Counted from the first letter of the stretch, positions 1 to 5,510 are shown. The stretch: DNA of 9,556 nucleotides from Planctomycetes bacterium SM23_32 (GCA_001303885.1 LJUE01000056.1:1-9556), one strand, 5' to 3'. Notes: generated by a model not told the origin, from the letters alone. Made by a program: numbers and translations.

Positions 1-2
1 CG

Positions 3-1625
3 CTCAAGCCCCTGCCCCTGTGCTTCTTCGAGCGCGGGGAGATGGCGTCAGCCGACTTTGCGGCCGAGCCCGGCGACACGGTGACGGTCGAGGTGGTCAT
101 GCAGTTTGCCGAGGCGGACCACGACCGCTTCGCGCCGATGATTGACCCCTACGGCCAGTGTCGCTACGCGGAGTGGCCGGAGAAGGTGGGCAGCGACGCC
201 GAGCTCGTCGCAGACATCGCGCGCGAGGACGAGGAGCTGGCCGGGATGCCACCGCCGGCCGACGGCGACCGTTTCGGGGGCTACAGGGACGCCGGCTGGC
301 GCGAGGAGGGCGCCGGCTTCTTCCGCCTGGTCCGCCGGCAGGGATACTGGTGGCTGATCACGCCCGAGGGCAACCCCTGCTTCTACCTGGGCGTGTGCGG
401 GTTCCCGGGCCCGACGTGGCCCGCCACGCCCGTGACGGGGCGCGAGCACCTGTTCGAGTGGTTGCCCCCGGACGAGGAGCCCTGGTCGGGGGGCACGGGC
501 TGGGACTACTGGGGCGACGCCGAGCGCACGCGCTACGTGGCCTTCCACTCCTTCAACCTGATCCGCAAGTACGGGCCCGACGGATGGAAGGAAGCCACGG
601 GCGAGCGCGGCGTCCGCCGGCTCAAGGCATGGGGCTTCAGCGGCGTGGGCAAATGGGGCGGCCACGCCGACCTGGTCTCGTTGCCTGTGCTGCAACGCCG
701 GGGCGCGCCCAGCCTGGTGAGGCACCCGGACGTGTTCGACCCCGAAGTCCGGGAGCGCTTCCAGCAGGACCTGGAGTCCCAGATCGCGCCGCGTCGGGAC
801 GACCCGACCGTCCTCGGCTGGTCGCTTGGCAATGAGTTCGATGAGATCGTCACGCTTGATGAGGTGAGGGACATACTGCGCAAGCCGGCCGCGACGCCGG
901 CCAAACGGGCGCTGCTCGACTACGCCCTGGAGGAGCTTCACGACGGCTCACTCGACGCCCTCGCTGCCGCCTGGCAGATGGCGGCAAGCAGTCGGGCGGC
1001 GCTCTATGCCGCCGTGCCCGAGCCGCCCCCCGACGATCTGGAGATGCTGCGCCGGTTCTATGCGGACCGGTATTACGCGTTCATCTACGAGACGGTCAAG
1101 TCCGTTGACCCGAACCACCTGTACCTGGGCTTCTGGATCACGCCGGGCTGGTGGCAGAACGAGGCGGACTGGGGCCTGATCGCCCCGCACTGCGACGCCA
1201 TCGGTTACGACCGCTACAGCGCCAGCTACGACGACGAGATGCTCAGGCGCCTCAAAGCGCAGACGGACAAGCCCGTCCTGTGCGGCGAGTTCAGCTTCCC
1301 GCCGTTCCACGACGGCATGCGCGCCTTCGGCCGCTACGGCGCCGTGCACGCCGCGGACGAGGAAGAGGCCGCCCGGCTCTACGACCGCTGGGTCCGCGCC
1401 GCCGCCGCGGACCCCTACTGCGTGGGCCTGGCATGGTTCACCTATCACGACCAGCCCATCACCGGCCGTGGCCCGGGTCGGGGCAACGAGGTAGTCATCG
1501 GCGAGCACTTCGCCTTTGGGCTGGTCACGGAGACGGACCGCGTCAAGTGGCCCCTGGTGCGGGGCATGCGGGAGACGAACCTCCAGGCGGCCCGCCAGCG
1601 TTTGTCGGCCAACGCCAGGCCGTGA
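3..1625 (+). CDS. Agarase-like glycoside hydrolase (GH50-type, clan GH-A), 5' end missing
   Basis: The frame is open to the left edge (first whole codon at 3), and the residues before the Met at 42 read like protein, so the gene starts outside the window; 541 codons are visible. Numbering from that Met, the N-terminal part is a beta-rich region leading to an MIDPYGQ motif (33-39) and an EWPEK stretch, as in GH50-type beta-agarases. GFFRLVRRQGYWWLITPEG follows at about 93-111 and opens the TIM barrel. The likely acid/base Glu is E265 in LGNEFDE and the likely nucleophile is E416 in CGEFSF; two such Glu about 150 residues apart are normal for clan GH-A retaining enzymes. The family cleaves beta-linked galactans such as agarose, but many environmental relatives have unknown substrates, so no substrate is assigned. 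Any signal peptide would lie outside the window. The next gene has its own promoter, so this gene is probably not part of the PerR island. Confidence 0.8.
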   Translation, partial: LKPLPLCFFERGEMASADFAAEPGDTVTVEVVMQFAEADHDRFAPMIDPYGQCRYAEWPEKVGSDAELVADIAREDEELAGMPPPADGDRFGGYRDAGWREEGAGFFRLVRRQGYWWLITPEGNPCFYLGVCGFPGPTWPATPVTGREHLFEWLPPDEEPWSGGTGWDYWGDAERTRYVAFHSFNLIRKYGPDGWKEATGERGVRRLKAWGFSGVGKWGGHADLVSLPVLQRRGAPSLVRHPDVFDPEVRERFQQDLESQIAPRRDDPTVLGWSLGNEFDEIVTLDEVRDILRKPAATPAKRALLDYALEELHDGSLDALAAAWQMAASSRAALYAAVPEPPPDDLEMLRRFYADRYYAFIYETVKSVDPNHLYLGFWITPGWWQNEADWGLIAPHCDAIGYDRYSASYDDEMLRRLKAQTDKPVLCGEFSFPPFHDGMRAFGRYGAVHAADEEEAARLYDRWVRAAAADPYCVGLAWFTYHDQPITGRGPGRGNEVVIGEHFAFGLVTETDRVKWPLVRGMRETNLQAARQRLSANARP

Positions 1626-1665
1626 GGCCGCGGCCATCGCCGCGTGACGTCGCGCCCACGGCAGT

Positions 1666-1705
1666 CTACTGGACGACGACGGCCGTGCCGCAGGCGGGCA
1701 GCACC
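1666..1705 (-). pseudogene. Possible remnant of a ybjQ-like gene end
   Basis: Read on the minus strand this 40-bp stretch encodes VLPACGTAVVVQ followed by TAG. It matches the 3' end of the ybjQ gene at 5196-5235 (ELLAYGTAVIVE, TAG) at 34 of 40 bases in the same sense, by my hand alignment. Upstream on the minus strand the similarity stops and the frame turns into low-complexity Arg-rich residues that do not look like protein. It may be the tail of a decayed paralogue, or chance similarity in GC-rich DNA. The rest of the 1626-1751 gap shows no gene. Confidence 0.25.
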
Positions 1706-1751
1706 TTCGAGCGCGGCTTCGCCTGGCGCCGGCGGCTCCTGCGAGTACCTC

Positions 1752-1779
1752 TTGACACTGCGGCCAGAGGCGGTATAAT
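1752..1779 (+). promoter_or_regulatory. Sigma70-type promoter of perR
   Basis: A perfect -35 box TTGACA (1752-1757) and a perfect -10 box TATAAT (1774-1779) are separated by 16 bp. The expected start of transcription is near 1786-1788, about 30 nt before the perR ATG. In this GC-rich sequence two perfect hexamers are unlikely by chance, and the promoter lies directly in front of a regulator gene. Confidence 0.85.
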
Positions 1780-1786
1780 GCCGAGT

Positions 1787-1801
1787 TAGGAACAGTTCCT
1801 A
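1787..1801 (+). promoter_or_regulatory. Putative PerR operator (7-1-7 palindrome)
   Basis: TAGGAAC-A-GTTCCTA is a perfect 15-bp inverted repeat with one central base (1794). It starts 8 bp after the -10 box and so covers the predicted transcription start. The 7-1-7 geometry is that of Fur/PerR boxes (Bacillus PerR box: TTATAAT-N-ATTATAA). Its position next to the gene for a PerR-type protein suggests autorepression by blocking RNA polymerase. Binding by this protein is inferred. Confidence 0.7.
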
Positions 1802-1816
1802 TTGAGGCCCCGGACC

Positions 1817-2260
1817 ATGGCCGTCAGCGACCAGGAAGTGCGGGAGCGGATGGACGCCTTCATGCAGATGTGCAGGCGTTCCGGCCTCCGCGCCACGCAC
1901 CAGCGGCGCGAAGTGTTCCGCGAGGTGGCGCGCACAGAAGAGCATCCCGACGTGGAGACGATCTACAGGCGCGTGAGAAAGCGCGTGCCCACCGTCTCGC
2001 TCGACACGGTCTACCGGACGCTCTCGCTGCTGGAGGAGAAGGGACTGCTCTGCCGGCTGGAGCCGTTCTCGGGGCGGGCGCGCTTCGATGCCAATACCGA
2101 CTCGCACCACCACTTCATCTGCACGCGGTGCGGGCGCGTGCGCGATTTCGCCAGCGAGCAACTCGACGACCTTTCGGTCCCGCGGGAACTGCGCTCCTGG
2201 GGGGACGTGCGCTCCGTCCACGTGCAGGTCAGGGGGATCTGCGCCAAGTGCCGGGGCTGA
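1817..2260 (+). CDS. perR: PerR-type peroxide-sensing repressor, Fur family
   Basis: The 147-aa product has full Fur-family length: a winged-helix DNA-binding half (about 8-85, with SLDTVYRTLSLLEEKGL at 61-77) and a metal-binding dimerisation half. Aligned to Bacillus PerR, all five regulatory metal ligands are present: H43, D91 (RFDANT), H97 and H99 (SHHHF) and D110 (VRDF). Asp rather than Glu at the last site favours PerR over Fur. C102/C105 and C142/C145 form the structural zinc site. In this family peroxide oxidises a metal-ligand His, releasing the repressor from DNA. I chose ATG 1817, with GAGG at 1804-1807 upstream; an in-frame TTG at 1802 would overlap the operator and is less likely. 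Genes for iron storage and transport follow on the same strand, as expected of a PerR regulon. Zur or Fur function is less likely but not excluded. Confidence 0.88.
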   Translation: MAVSDQEVRERMDAFMQMCRRSGLRATHQRREVFREVARTEEHPDVETIYRRVRKRVPTVSLDTVYRTLSLLEEKGLLCRLEPFSGRARFDANTDSHHHFICTRCGRVRDFASEQLDDLSVPRELRSWGDVRSVHVQVRGICAKCRG

Positions 2261-2345
2261 TAGCGGACGTTGCGATGGGATGAGGGCGGGTCAACGTCGT
2301 CCGATGCCTGGCACAAGGGGCTTGCCCCGATCCGGGGTGGCACGA

Positions 2346-3215
2346 ATGGATGACTCGTTGCGGCAGACCCTGGTTGACGCTCAGCAGAACGAGATCACGG
2401 AGCACCACGTCTACAGAAACCTGGTTCGACGCGAGAGAGATCCACACAACCGCGAGGTCCTTGAGCGAATCGCGGACGACGAGTTGCGTCACTACGAGTT
2501 CTGGGCCGACTACACGGGCCGGCGCCCGGGCCCCCAGAAGGGAACGGTCTGGAAGTTCGTGCTGATCGCGCGGCTGCTGGGGCTGACGTTTGCCATCAAG
2601 CTGATGGAGAAGGGCGAGGAGCGCGCTGAGCGAGGCTATGAAAGGGTCGCGCGGGCGCTGCCCGAGGCGGCCGCCATTGTCAAGGATGAGAACGAGCACG
2701 AGAACGAGCTCCTGGCCTTGATTGACGAGGAGCGCCTGCGCTACGTGGGTTCGGTAGTGCTCGGTCTCAGCGATGCGCTGGTCGAACTGACGGGAGCCCT
2801 TGCAGGCCTGACGCTGGCCCTGAGGGACAGCCGGCTGATAGCCGTCATCGGCCTGATTACGGGCGTGGCCGCAGCGCTCTCAATGGGCGCGTCCGAGTAC
2901 CTCTCGACGAAGGCCGAGGAGGGCGAGACGAAGTCGCCCGTCAAGGCGGCCGTCTACACGGGAGTGACCTACATCATGACCGTCGCGGTGCTCATCACGC
3001 CGTACCTGCTCCTGGGAGACCCTCTGGCAGCCCTGGGGCTCACGTTGACCGGGGCGCTGCTCATCATCCTGGCATTCTCTTACTACGTGGCCGTGGCGAA
3101 GGACTTGTCGTTCCGCCGCCGCTTCCTGGAGATGGCGGGCGTGAGCCTGGGGGTGGCCGCCGTCAGCTTCGGCATCGGGTATGTCGTCCGAGGAGTCTTC
3201 GGCGTAGATGTGTAG
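2346..3215 (+). CDS. mbfA: MbfA-like membrane ferritin: ferritin-like domain fused to VIT1 iron transporter
   Basis: The 289-aa protein has two parts. Residues 5-130 form a rubrerythrin/ferritin-like domain with ExxH motifs at E46-H49 (DELRHYE) and E115-H118 (DENEHEN), plus acidic residues E16/E19 and E88/E91/E92 that could complete a di-iron site. Residues 133-289 form a VIT1/CCC1 transporter domain with about five hydrophobic segments (roughly 134-159, 163-185, 199-222, 227-250, 262-284), including the SDALVELTGALAGLT signature (142-156). This is the architecture of MbfA, the membrane-bound ferritin of Agrobacterium and Bradyrhizobium that protects against iron and peroxide by exporting iron. 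The inner membrane is the expected site, with the ferritin domain cytoplasmic. The gap to perR is 85 bp with no convincing promoter, so co-transcription is plausible. ATG 2346 starts the recognisable domain; GTG 2337 is an alternative and no strong ribosome-binding site distinguishes them. Confidence 0.82.
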   Translation: MDDSLRQTLVDAQQNEITEHHVYRNLVRRERDPHNREVLERIADDELRHYEFWADYTGRRPGPQKGTVWKFVLIARLLGLTFAIKLMEKGEERAERGYERVARALPEAAAIVKDENEHENELLALIDEERLRYVGSVVLGLSDALVELTGALAGLTLALRDSRLIAVIGLITGVAAALSMGASEYLSTKAEEGETKSPVKAAVYTGVTYIMTVAVLITPYLLLGDPLAALGLTLTGALLIILAFSYYVAVAKDLSFRRRFLEMAGVSLGVAAVSFGIGYVVRGVFGVDV

Positions 3216-3262
3216 CAGCCAAGGCCACGCTGAACCTGCCCGCCACAAGGCGGAACTGGCTG
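3216..3262 (+). terminator. Nested hairpin directly after mbfA
   Basis: CAGCCA (3216-3221) pairs with TGGCTG (3257-3262) and encloses CCGCC-ACAA-GGCGG (3240-3253). The structure begins at the base after the mbfA stop. No T-run follows, so it is at most an atypical or Rho-assisted terminator, or an RNA 3'-end stabiliser. Confidence 0.35.
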
Positions 3263-3440
3263 TGCCGGGCGAGGTCAGCTGGCGGGGGAATGCGCGCTCA
3301 ATGCGACCGCAGGTAAGGGGGCCGTGCAGCAGGTGACTCGGTGAAGGGGGCCGCGCTTCGTAACAGAGGAGGGCGCTCTTTCCCTGCAGGTCCATACCGT
3401 AACTCTTACGACGTAGGAGTTCCTTGCAAGCCTTGCCGTC

Positions 3441-3454
3441 GAAAGGAGGTGATC
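3441..3454 (+). promoter_or_regulatory. Exceptionally strong Shine-Dalgarno sequence, 110 nt before the annotated start
   Basis: GAAAGGAGGTGATC is complementary over 14 nt to the 3' end of bacterial 16S rRNA. The ferritin ATG is at 3564, too far downstream to be served directly. At normal spacing (7 nt after GGAGG) the codon is ATC 3457. CCTCC at 3486-3490 could pair with GGAGG at 3445-3449 and mask the site. The overlapping GTG at 3449 opens only a 19-codon frame and sits inside the site. Confidence 0.6.
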
Positions 3455-3456
3455 AC

Positions 3457-3549
3457 ATCGCTCGACCGTCGTGCAGCAGCCGGCGCCTCCCCGATGCGCC
3501 GGCCCTGACGGACCGGGGACAGGATCTCACCTACGCTTCAGAGCAATGA
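3457..3549 (+). CDS. Possible 30-codon leader peptide with ATC start
   Basis: An open frame of 30 codons starts at ATC 3457, 7 nt after the perfect ribosome-binding site. It would begin MARPSCSSRRLPDAPALTDR if ATC is read as Met. Its TGA stop (3547-3549) overlaps an ATG (3546-3548) that is in frame with the downstream ferritin, the ATGA arrangement typical of translational coupling. ATC is a very rare start codon (known for infC), and a 30-codon open frame is common by chance in GC-rich DNA. I recognise no family. Confidence 0.2.
   Translation: MARPSCSSRRLPDAPALTDRGQDLTYASEQ
3479..3503 (+). other. GC-rich hairpin in the ferritin leader
   Basis: GCCGGCGC (3479-3486) and GCGCCGGC (3496-3503) form a perfect 8-bp stem with a 9-nt loop. 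The stem and loop contain CCTCC (3486-3490), so closing this hairpin would free the upstream ribosome-binding site, whereas pairing of CCTCC with GGAGG would mask it. No T-run follows, so it is not a classic terminator. Confidence 0.45.
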
Positions 3550-3563
3550 GGAAAGGAAAGACG

Positions 3564-4052
3564 ATGGGAACGAGAGGTCGTGAGATCGTCGGAACAGACG
3601 TCGAGCAACTCCTCGCGCAACTCAACAGCGCTCTGGCGGACGAGTGGCTCGCCTACTACCAGTACTGGGTCGGCGCCAAGGTCGTCAAGGGGCCCATGCG
3701 CGGTGCCGTCGCGGGCGAACTCATCGAGCACGCCGGCGACGAGCTGCGCCACGCTGAGATGCTGGCCGACCGCATCATCCAGCTCGGAGGGGCGCCGCTC
3801 CTCAGCCCACAGGTGTGGTACGAGGCGACCGGCTGCGGCTACGACGCGCCGGAAGACCCGGCCGTTCCGGCCGTCCTTGCCCAGAACATCGCAGGCGAGC
3901 AGTGCGCCATCGGCGCCTACCAGAAGCTGCTCGACGAGGTCAGGGGCAAGGACGAGGTCACCTTCGCCATGATCGCCGCAATCCTGGCCGACGAGGTCGA
4001 GCACGAGGAGGACCTCCAGGCCTTCGTCGAGGACCTGGCGATGATCAAGTAG
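3564..4052 (+). CDS. Dps-like thioferritin, Bacteroides Bfr/DPSL type
   Basis: This 162-aa four-helix ferritin-like protein has a complete bacterioferritin-type di-iron site: E27 (LADEW), E60xxH63 (DELRHAE), E112 (GEQCA) and E144xxH147 (DEVEHEE). C91 (TGCGYD) and C114 (EQCAIGAY) form the paired-cysteine thioferritin signature of Dps-like (DPSL) proteins. Family members assemble into 12-subunit cages and couple peroxide reduction to Fe(II) oxidation and mineral storage in the cytoplasm, protecting anaerobes from oxygen. I chose ATG 3564 because AGGAAAGGAAAG lies just upstream and the family starts with MGT-R/K-G-like residues. An in-frame ATG at 3546 has no ribosome-binding site of its own but overlaps the stop of a possible leader peptide. 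No heme-ligand Met typical of true Bfr is evident. A second DPSL gene follows after 74 bp. Confidence 0.85.
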   Translation: MGTRGREIVGTDVEQLLAQLNSALADEWLAYYQYWVGAKVVKGPMRGAVAGELIEHAGDELRHAEMLADRIIQLGGAPLLSPQVWYEATGCGYDAPEDPAVPAVLAQNIAGEQCAIGAYQKLLDEVRGKDEVTFAMIAAILADEVEHEEDLQAFVEDLAMIK

Positions 4053-4091
4053 CTTCCGCCGCACGCGCGCCGGCACCCCGGGGCGCTGTGC

Positions 4092-4110
4092 GCGGTGGTG
4101 TCTTCACCGC
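4092..4110 (+). other. Small hairpin before the second thioferritin
   Basis: GCGGTG (4092-4097) and CACCGC (4105-4110) form a perfect 6-bp stem with a 7-nt loop, ending 3 nt before the GGGAGGTG ribosome-binding site (4114-4121). It could adjust translation or mRNA stability between the two ferritin genes. It lacks a T-run. Confidence 0.35.
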
Positions 4111-4126
4111 ATAGGGAGGTGTAACC

Positions 4127-4678
4127 GTGGCAAGAGTGGCACGGGAGATGGTCGAGAAGGCAGGAATTGACGTGGATGAGCTGCTGGAGCTTCTGGTCAC
4201 GAACGCAGCAGCCGAGCTGACCACTTATTACTACTACACGATCCTCCGGGCCAACCTGATAGGGCTGGAAGGAGAGGGCCTGAAGGAGATCGCCGAGACC
4301 GCGCGGATCGAAGATCGCAACCACTTCGAGGCGCTTGTCCCGCGCATCTACGAACTCGGCGGCAAGCTGCCGAAGGACATGAACGAATTCCACGACTGCT
4401 CGGCGTGTCCGCCGGCCAGCCTGCCCGAAGACCCGAGCGACGTCCGGGCGATCCTGAAAGTGCTGGTCGAGGCCGAGAGGTGCGCAGTGCGCGGCTACAC
4501 GCGCGTCTGCAATCTGACCGCCGGCAAGGACCACCGCACCTATGGCCTGGCCCAGGCCATCCTGAACGAGGAGATCGAGCACGAGTCCTGGTTCAGCGAG
4601 TTCCTGGGCGAAGGCCCCTCAGGCCACTTTCTGCGTCGCGGCGACACCTCGCCCTTCGTGGGGCCCTACATGAGGTGA
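4127..4678 (+). CDS. dps: Dps-like thioferritin, Sulfolobus SsDps type
   Basis: The 183-aa product closely resembles the Dps-like protein of Sulfolobus solfataricus (from memory), with shared stretches such as AAELTTYYYYTILR near residue 28, MEGEGLKEIAE-like residues near 48, and a PSGHF end near 164-168. Di-iron ligands are E30, E62 with H66 (IEDRNH), E117 and E149xxH152 (NEEIEHE). The cysteine pair C94 and C119 aligns with the C101/C126 pair of SsDps with a constant 7-residue offset; C91 and C128 are additional. Such proteins form 12-subunit cages that store iron using peroxide, and they are induced by oxidative stress. The start is GTG 4127 with a strong GGGAGGTG site five bases upstream. 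It differs clearly from the preceding ferritin (longer N-terminus and C-terminal tail), so the pair is old or separately acquired rather than a recent tandem copy. Confidence 0.88.
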   Translation: MARVAREMVEKAGIDVDELLELLVTNAAAELTTYYYYTILRANLIGLEGEGLKEIAETARIEDRNHFEALVPRIYELGGKLPKDMNEFHDCSACPPASLPEDPSDVRAILKVLVEAERCAVRGYTRVCNLTAGKDHRTYGLAQAILNEEIEHESWFSEFLGEGPSGHFLRRGDTSPFVGPYMR

Positions 4679-4691
4679 GGGGCTGCGGGGC

Positions 4692-4717
4692 GGAGGGGGG
4701 CCGGCCGGCCTCCCTTC
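4692..4717 (+). terminator. GC-rich hairpin after dps (terminator or attenuator)
   Basis: As RNA, 4692-4702 pairs with 4707-4717 over 11 bp including two G-U pairs, closed by the tetraloop GGCC (4703-4706). It starts 13 nt after the dps stop. The 3' side is pyrimidine-rich (CTTCTCCCC) rather than a clean T-run. It could end or thin transcription before the small ferredoxin-like gene. Confidence 0.4.
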
Positions 4718-4751
4718 TCCCCTACCCCACGGGCCGAAGCAGCGCCACAGG

Positions 4752-5039
4752 ATGACAGCCAGGAAGATCGAAGTGGAGACGGCCGAGGCGTTCGCACGGA
4801 CGTTCGTCAAGGGCAACGTCCCGAAGATCAGCGCCGTGCGCTGCCTGGCGTGCGGCCACTTCGTGAAGCTGCGCAAAGAGCTGGGGCCGGACGTCCTGGA
4901 CATCGTCGAGGGCGTGGCGAAGCCGGTGCAGCCGGAGAACTGCATCGGCGACGGGGCGTGCATGCTGGCCTGCCCCCCGCCTGGGCGTGGCAAAGGGCCT
5001 GATAAGACCCAGGCCACTCCGAGAAGCTCCCGCAGATAA
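4752..5039 (+). CDS. Small cysteine-rich ferredoxin-like protein with CxxDxxCxxxCP motif
   Basis: This is a 95-aa soluble protein of unknown family. It has a CxxC pair (C31, C34 in RCLACGH), like half of a zinc or rubredoxin-type knuckle, and near the C-terminus C64-IG-D67-GA-C70-MLA-C74-P75. The latter is the classic 4Fe-4S signature CxxCxxCxxxCP with Asp in place of the second Cys, as in Pyrococcus furiosus ferredoxin, where the Asp ligates the cluster. The last 17 residues are low-complexity. It follows two thioferritins on the same strand, so a role as electron carrier or iron donor/acceptor for them is plausible but inferred. A zinc-binding role is the alternative. ATG 4752 is the only Met in the frame, and AGG lies directly against it, so the ribosome-binding site is poor. 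Conserved-looking spacing of the cysteines argues that the gene is real. Confidence 0.6.
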   Translation: MTARKIEVETAEAFARTFVKGNVPKISAVRCLACGHFVKLRKELGPDVLDIVEGVAKPVQPENCIGDGACMLACPPPGRGKGPDKTQATPRSSRR

Positions 5040-5139
5040 CGCAGTTCCCACCCGATTCCAGCGAATCCGTCCCGCTCCAGCTCCCGGCCGCCAGCTTCCT
5101 GCCCAGGTTGCGGGCCTTGTTGCGGTGACGCTTGCTCAA

Positions 5140-5183
5140 CTCCGCCTCTGGTTCGCGCCCGGCCGGAGGGGTGAGAGGCGGAG
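5140..5183. terminator. Inverted repeat between convergent operons
   Basis: CTCCGCCTCT (5140-5149) and AGAGGCGGAG (5174-5183) form a perfect 10-bp stem with a 24-nt loop. It lies between the plus-strand iron island and the end of ybjQ on the minus strand, where a bidirectional terminator is expected. No T-run flanks it. I see no gene in 5040-5195. Confidence 0.5.
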
Positions 5184-5195
5184 CGGAGATGGTGC

Positions 5196-5510
5196 CTACT
5201 CGACGATGACGGCGGTGCCGTAGGCGAGCAGCTCCGCCGCCCCGCCCATCAACTGCGCCGTCGTCAAGCGCAGCCCCACCACGGCGTTCGCGCCCACCTC
5301 GGTGGCGTTCTGCACGAGCCGGTCCAGGGCCTGCTCGCGCGATTCGGCCATCAGCTTCGTGTACTCGCCGATCTCCCCGCCGATGACGTGGCGGAACAGC
5401 GCCTTGATGTCCTTGCCGATGTGACGCGCCCGGATCGTGTTGCCCCGCACCACGCCGAGCGTCTCGACGATGGCCTTCCCGGCAATGCCCTCGGTGGTGG
5501 CCAGTATCAT
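5196..5510 (-). CDS. ybjQ: YbjQ/UPF0145 family protein (heavy-metal-binding-like domain)
   Basis: At 104 aa it matches the usual length of the YbjQ (UPF0145, DUF74) family and shows its landmarks: an N-terminal ATTEGIAGKAIVETLGVV strand-helix (4-21), GGEIGEYTKLMAESREQAL in the middle, and ATEVGANAVVGLR near 68-80. Family members form compact pentamers or decamers; a metal-binding role is suggested by the domain name but their function is not established. No Cys-rich site is visible here. The ATG (5508-5510) overlaps the TGA of the anti-sigma gene by 4 bp and has a strong GGGAGGTGA ribosome-binding site, so it is the third gene of the sigma operon and translationally coupled. The final 40 bp has a look-alike at 1666-1705. 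Confidence 0.88.
   Translation of the reverse strand: MILATTEGIAGKAIVETLGVVRGNTIRARHIGKDIKALFRHVIGGEIGEYTKLMAESREQALDRLVQNATEVGANAVVGLRLTTAQLMGGAAELLAYGTAVIVE

Larger units (their letters stand above)
3263..3563 (+). other. Gene-poor structured leader upstream of the first thioferritin
   Basis: No convincing gene lies in this 301-bp stretch. It holds a 10-bp direct repeat AAGGGGGCCG at 3315-3324 and 3344-3353; a hairpin CGTAA-CTC-TTACG (3398-3410) whose AACTC (3401-3405) could instead pair with GAGTT (3417-3421); the palindrome CTTGCAAG (3423-3430); a very strong ribosome-binding site (3441-3454); and an 8-bp GC hairpin (3479-3503). TAGGAGTTCCTT at 3414-3425 resembles the perR operator with three central bases missing. 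I see no good promoter hexamers, so transcription could start here or read through from mbfA. Several mutually exclusive pairings suggest a regulated 5' leader; this is inference. Confidence 0.4.

Noticed and set aside
48..1637. Antisense open frames opposite the glycoside hydrolase (48-941 and 948-1637)
   Set aside because: Both are low-complexity in composition and lie opposite a gene with catalytic motifs.
1802..1816. TTG 1802 as perR start
   Set aside because: It would place the start codon inside or against the operator with no ribosome-binding site; ATG 1817 gives the normal family length.
2315..2343. Small inverted repeats before mbfA (CCCCG-ATC-CGGGG and CAAG-GGG-CTTG)
   Set aside because: Stems of 4-5 bp in GC-rich DNA are common by chance; there is no T-run and no second signal.
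2880..3395. Minus-strand frame starting in the 3263-3440 leader
   Set aside because: Most of it is antisense to the VIT1 domain. The unique N-terminal part has no recognisable motif and no clear ribosome-binding site.
3441..3454. Possible fragment of 16S rRNA (antisense 3' end)
   Set aside because: Only the 14-nt anti-SD complement matches; the flanks do not resemble rRNA, so it is a strong ribosome-binding site rather than an rRNA remnant.
4828..5139. Minus-strand frame with a basic N-terminus covering 5040-5139
   Set aside because: It runs antisense into the ferredoxin-like gene, and the inverted repeat at 5140-5183 lies directly upstream of its ATG. No family resemblance.
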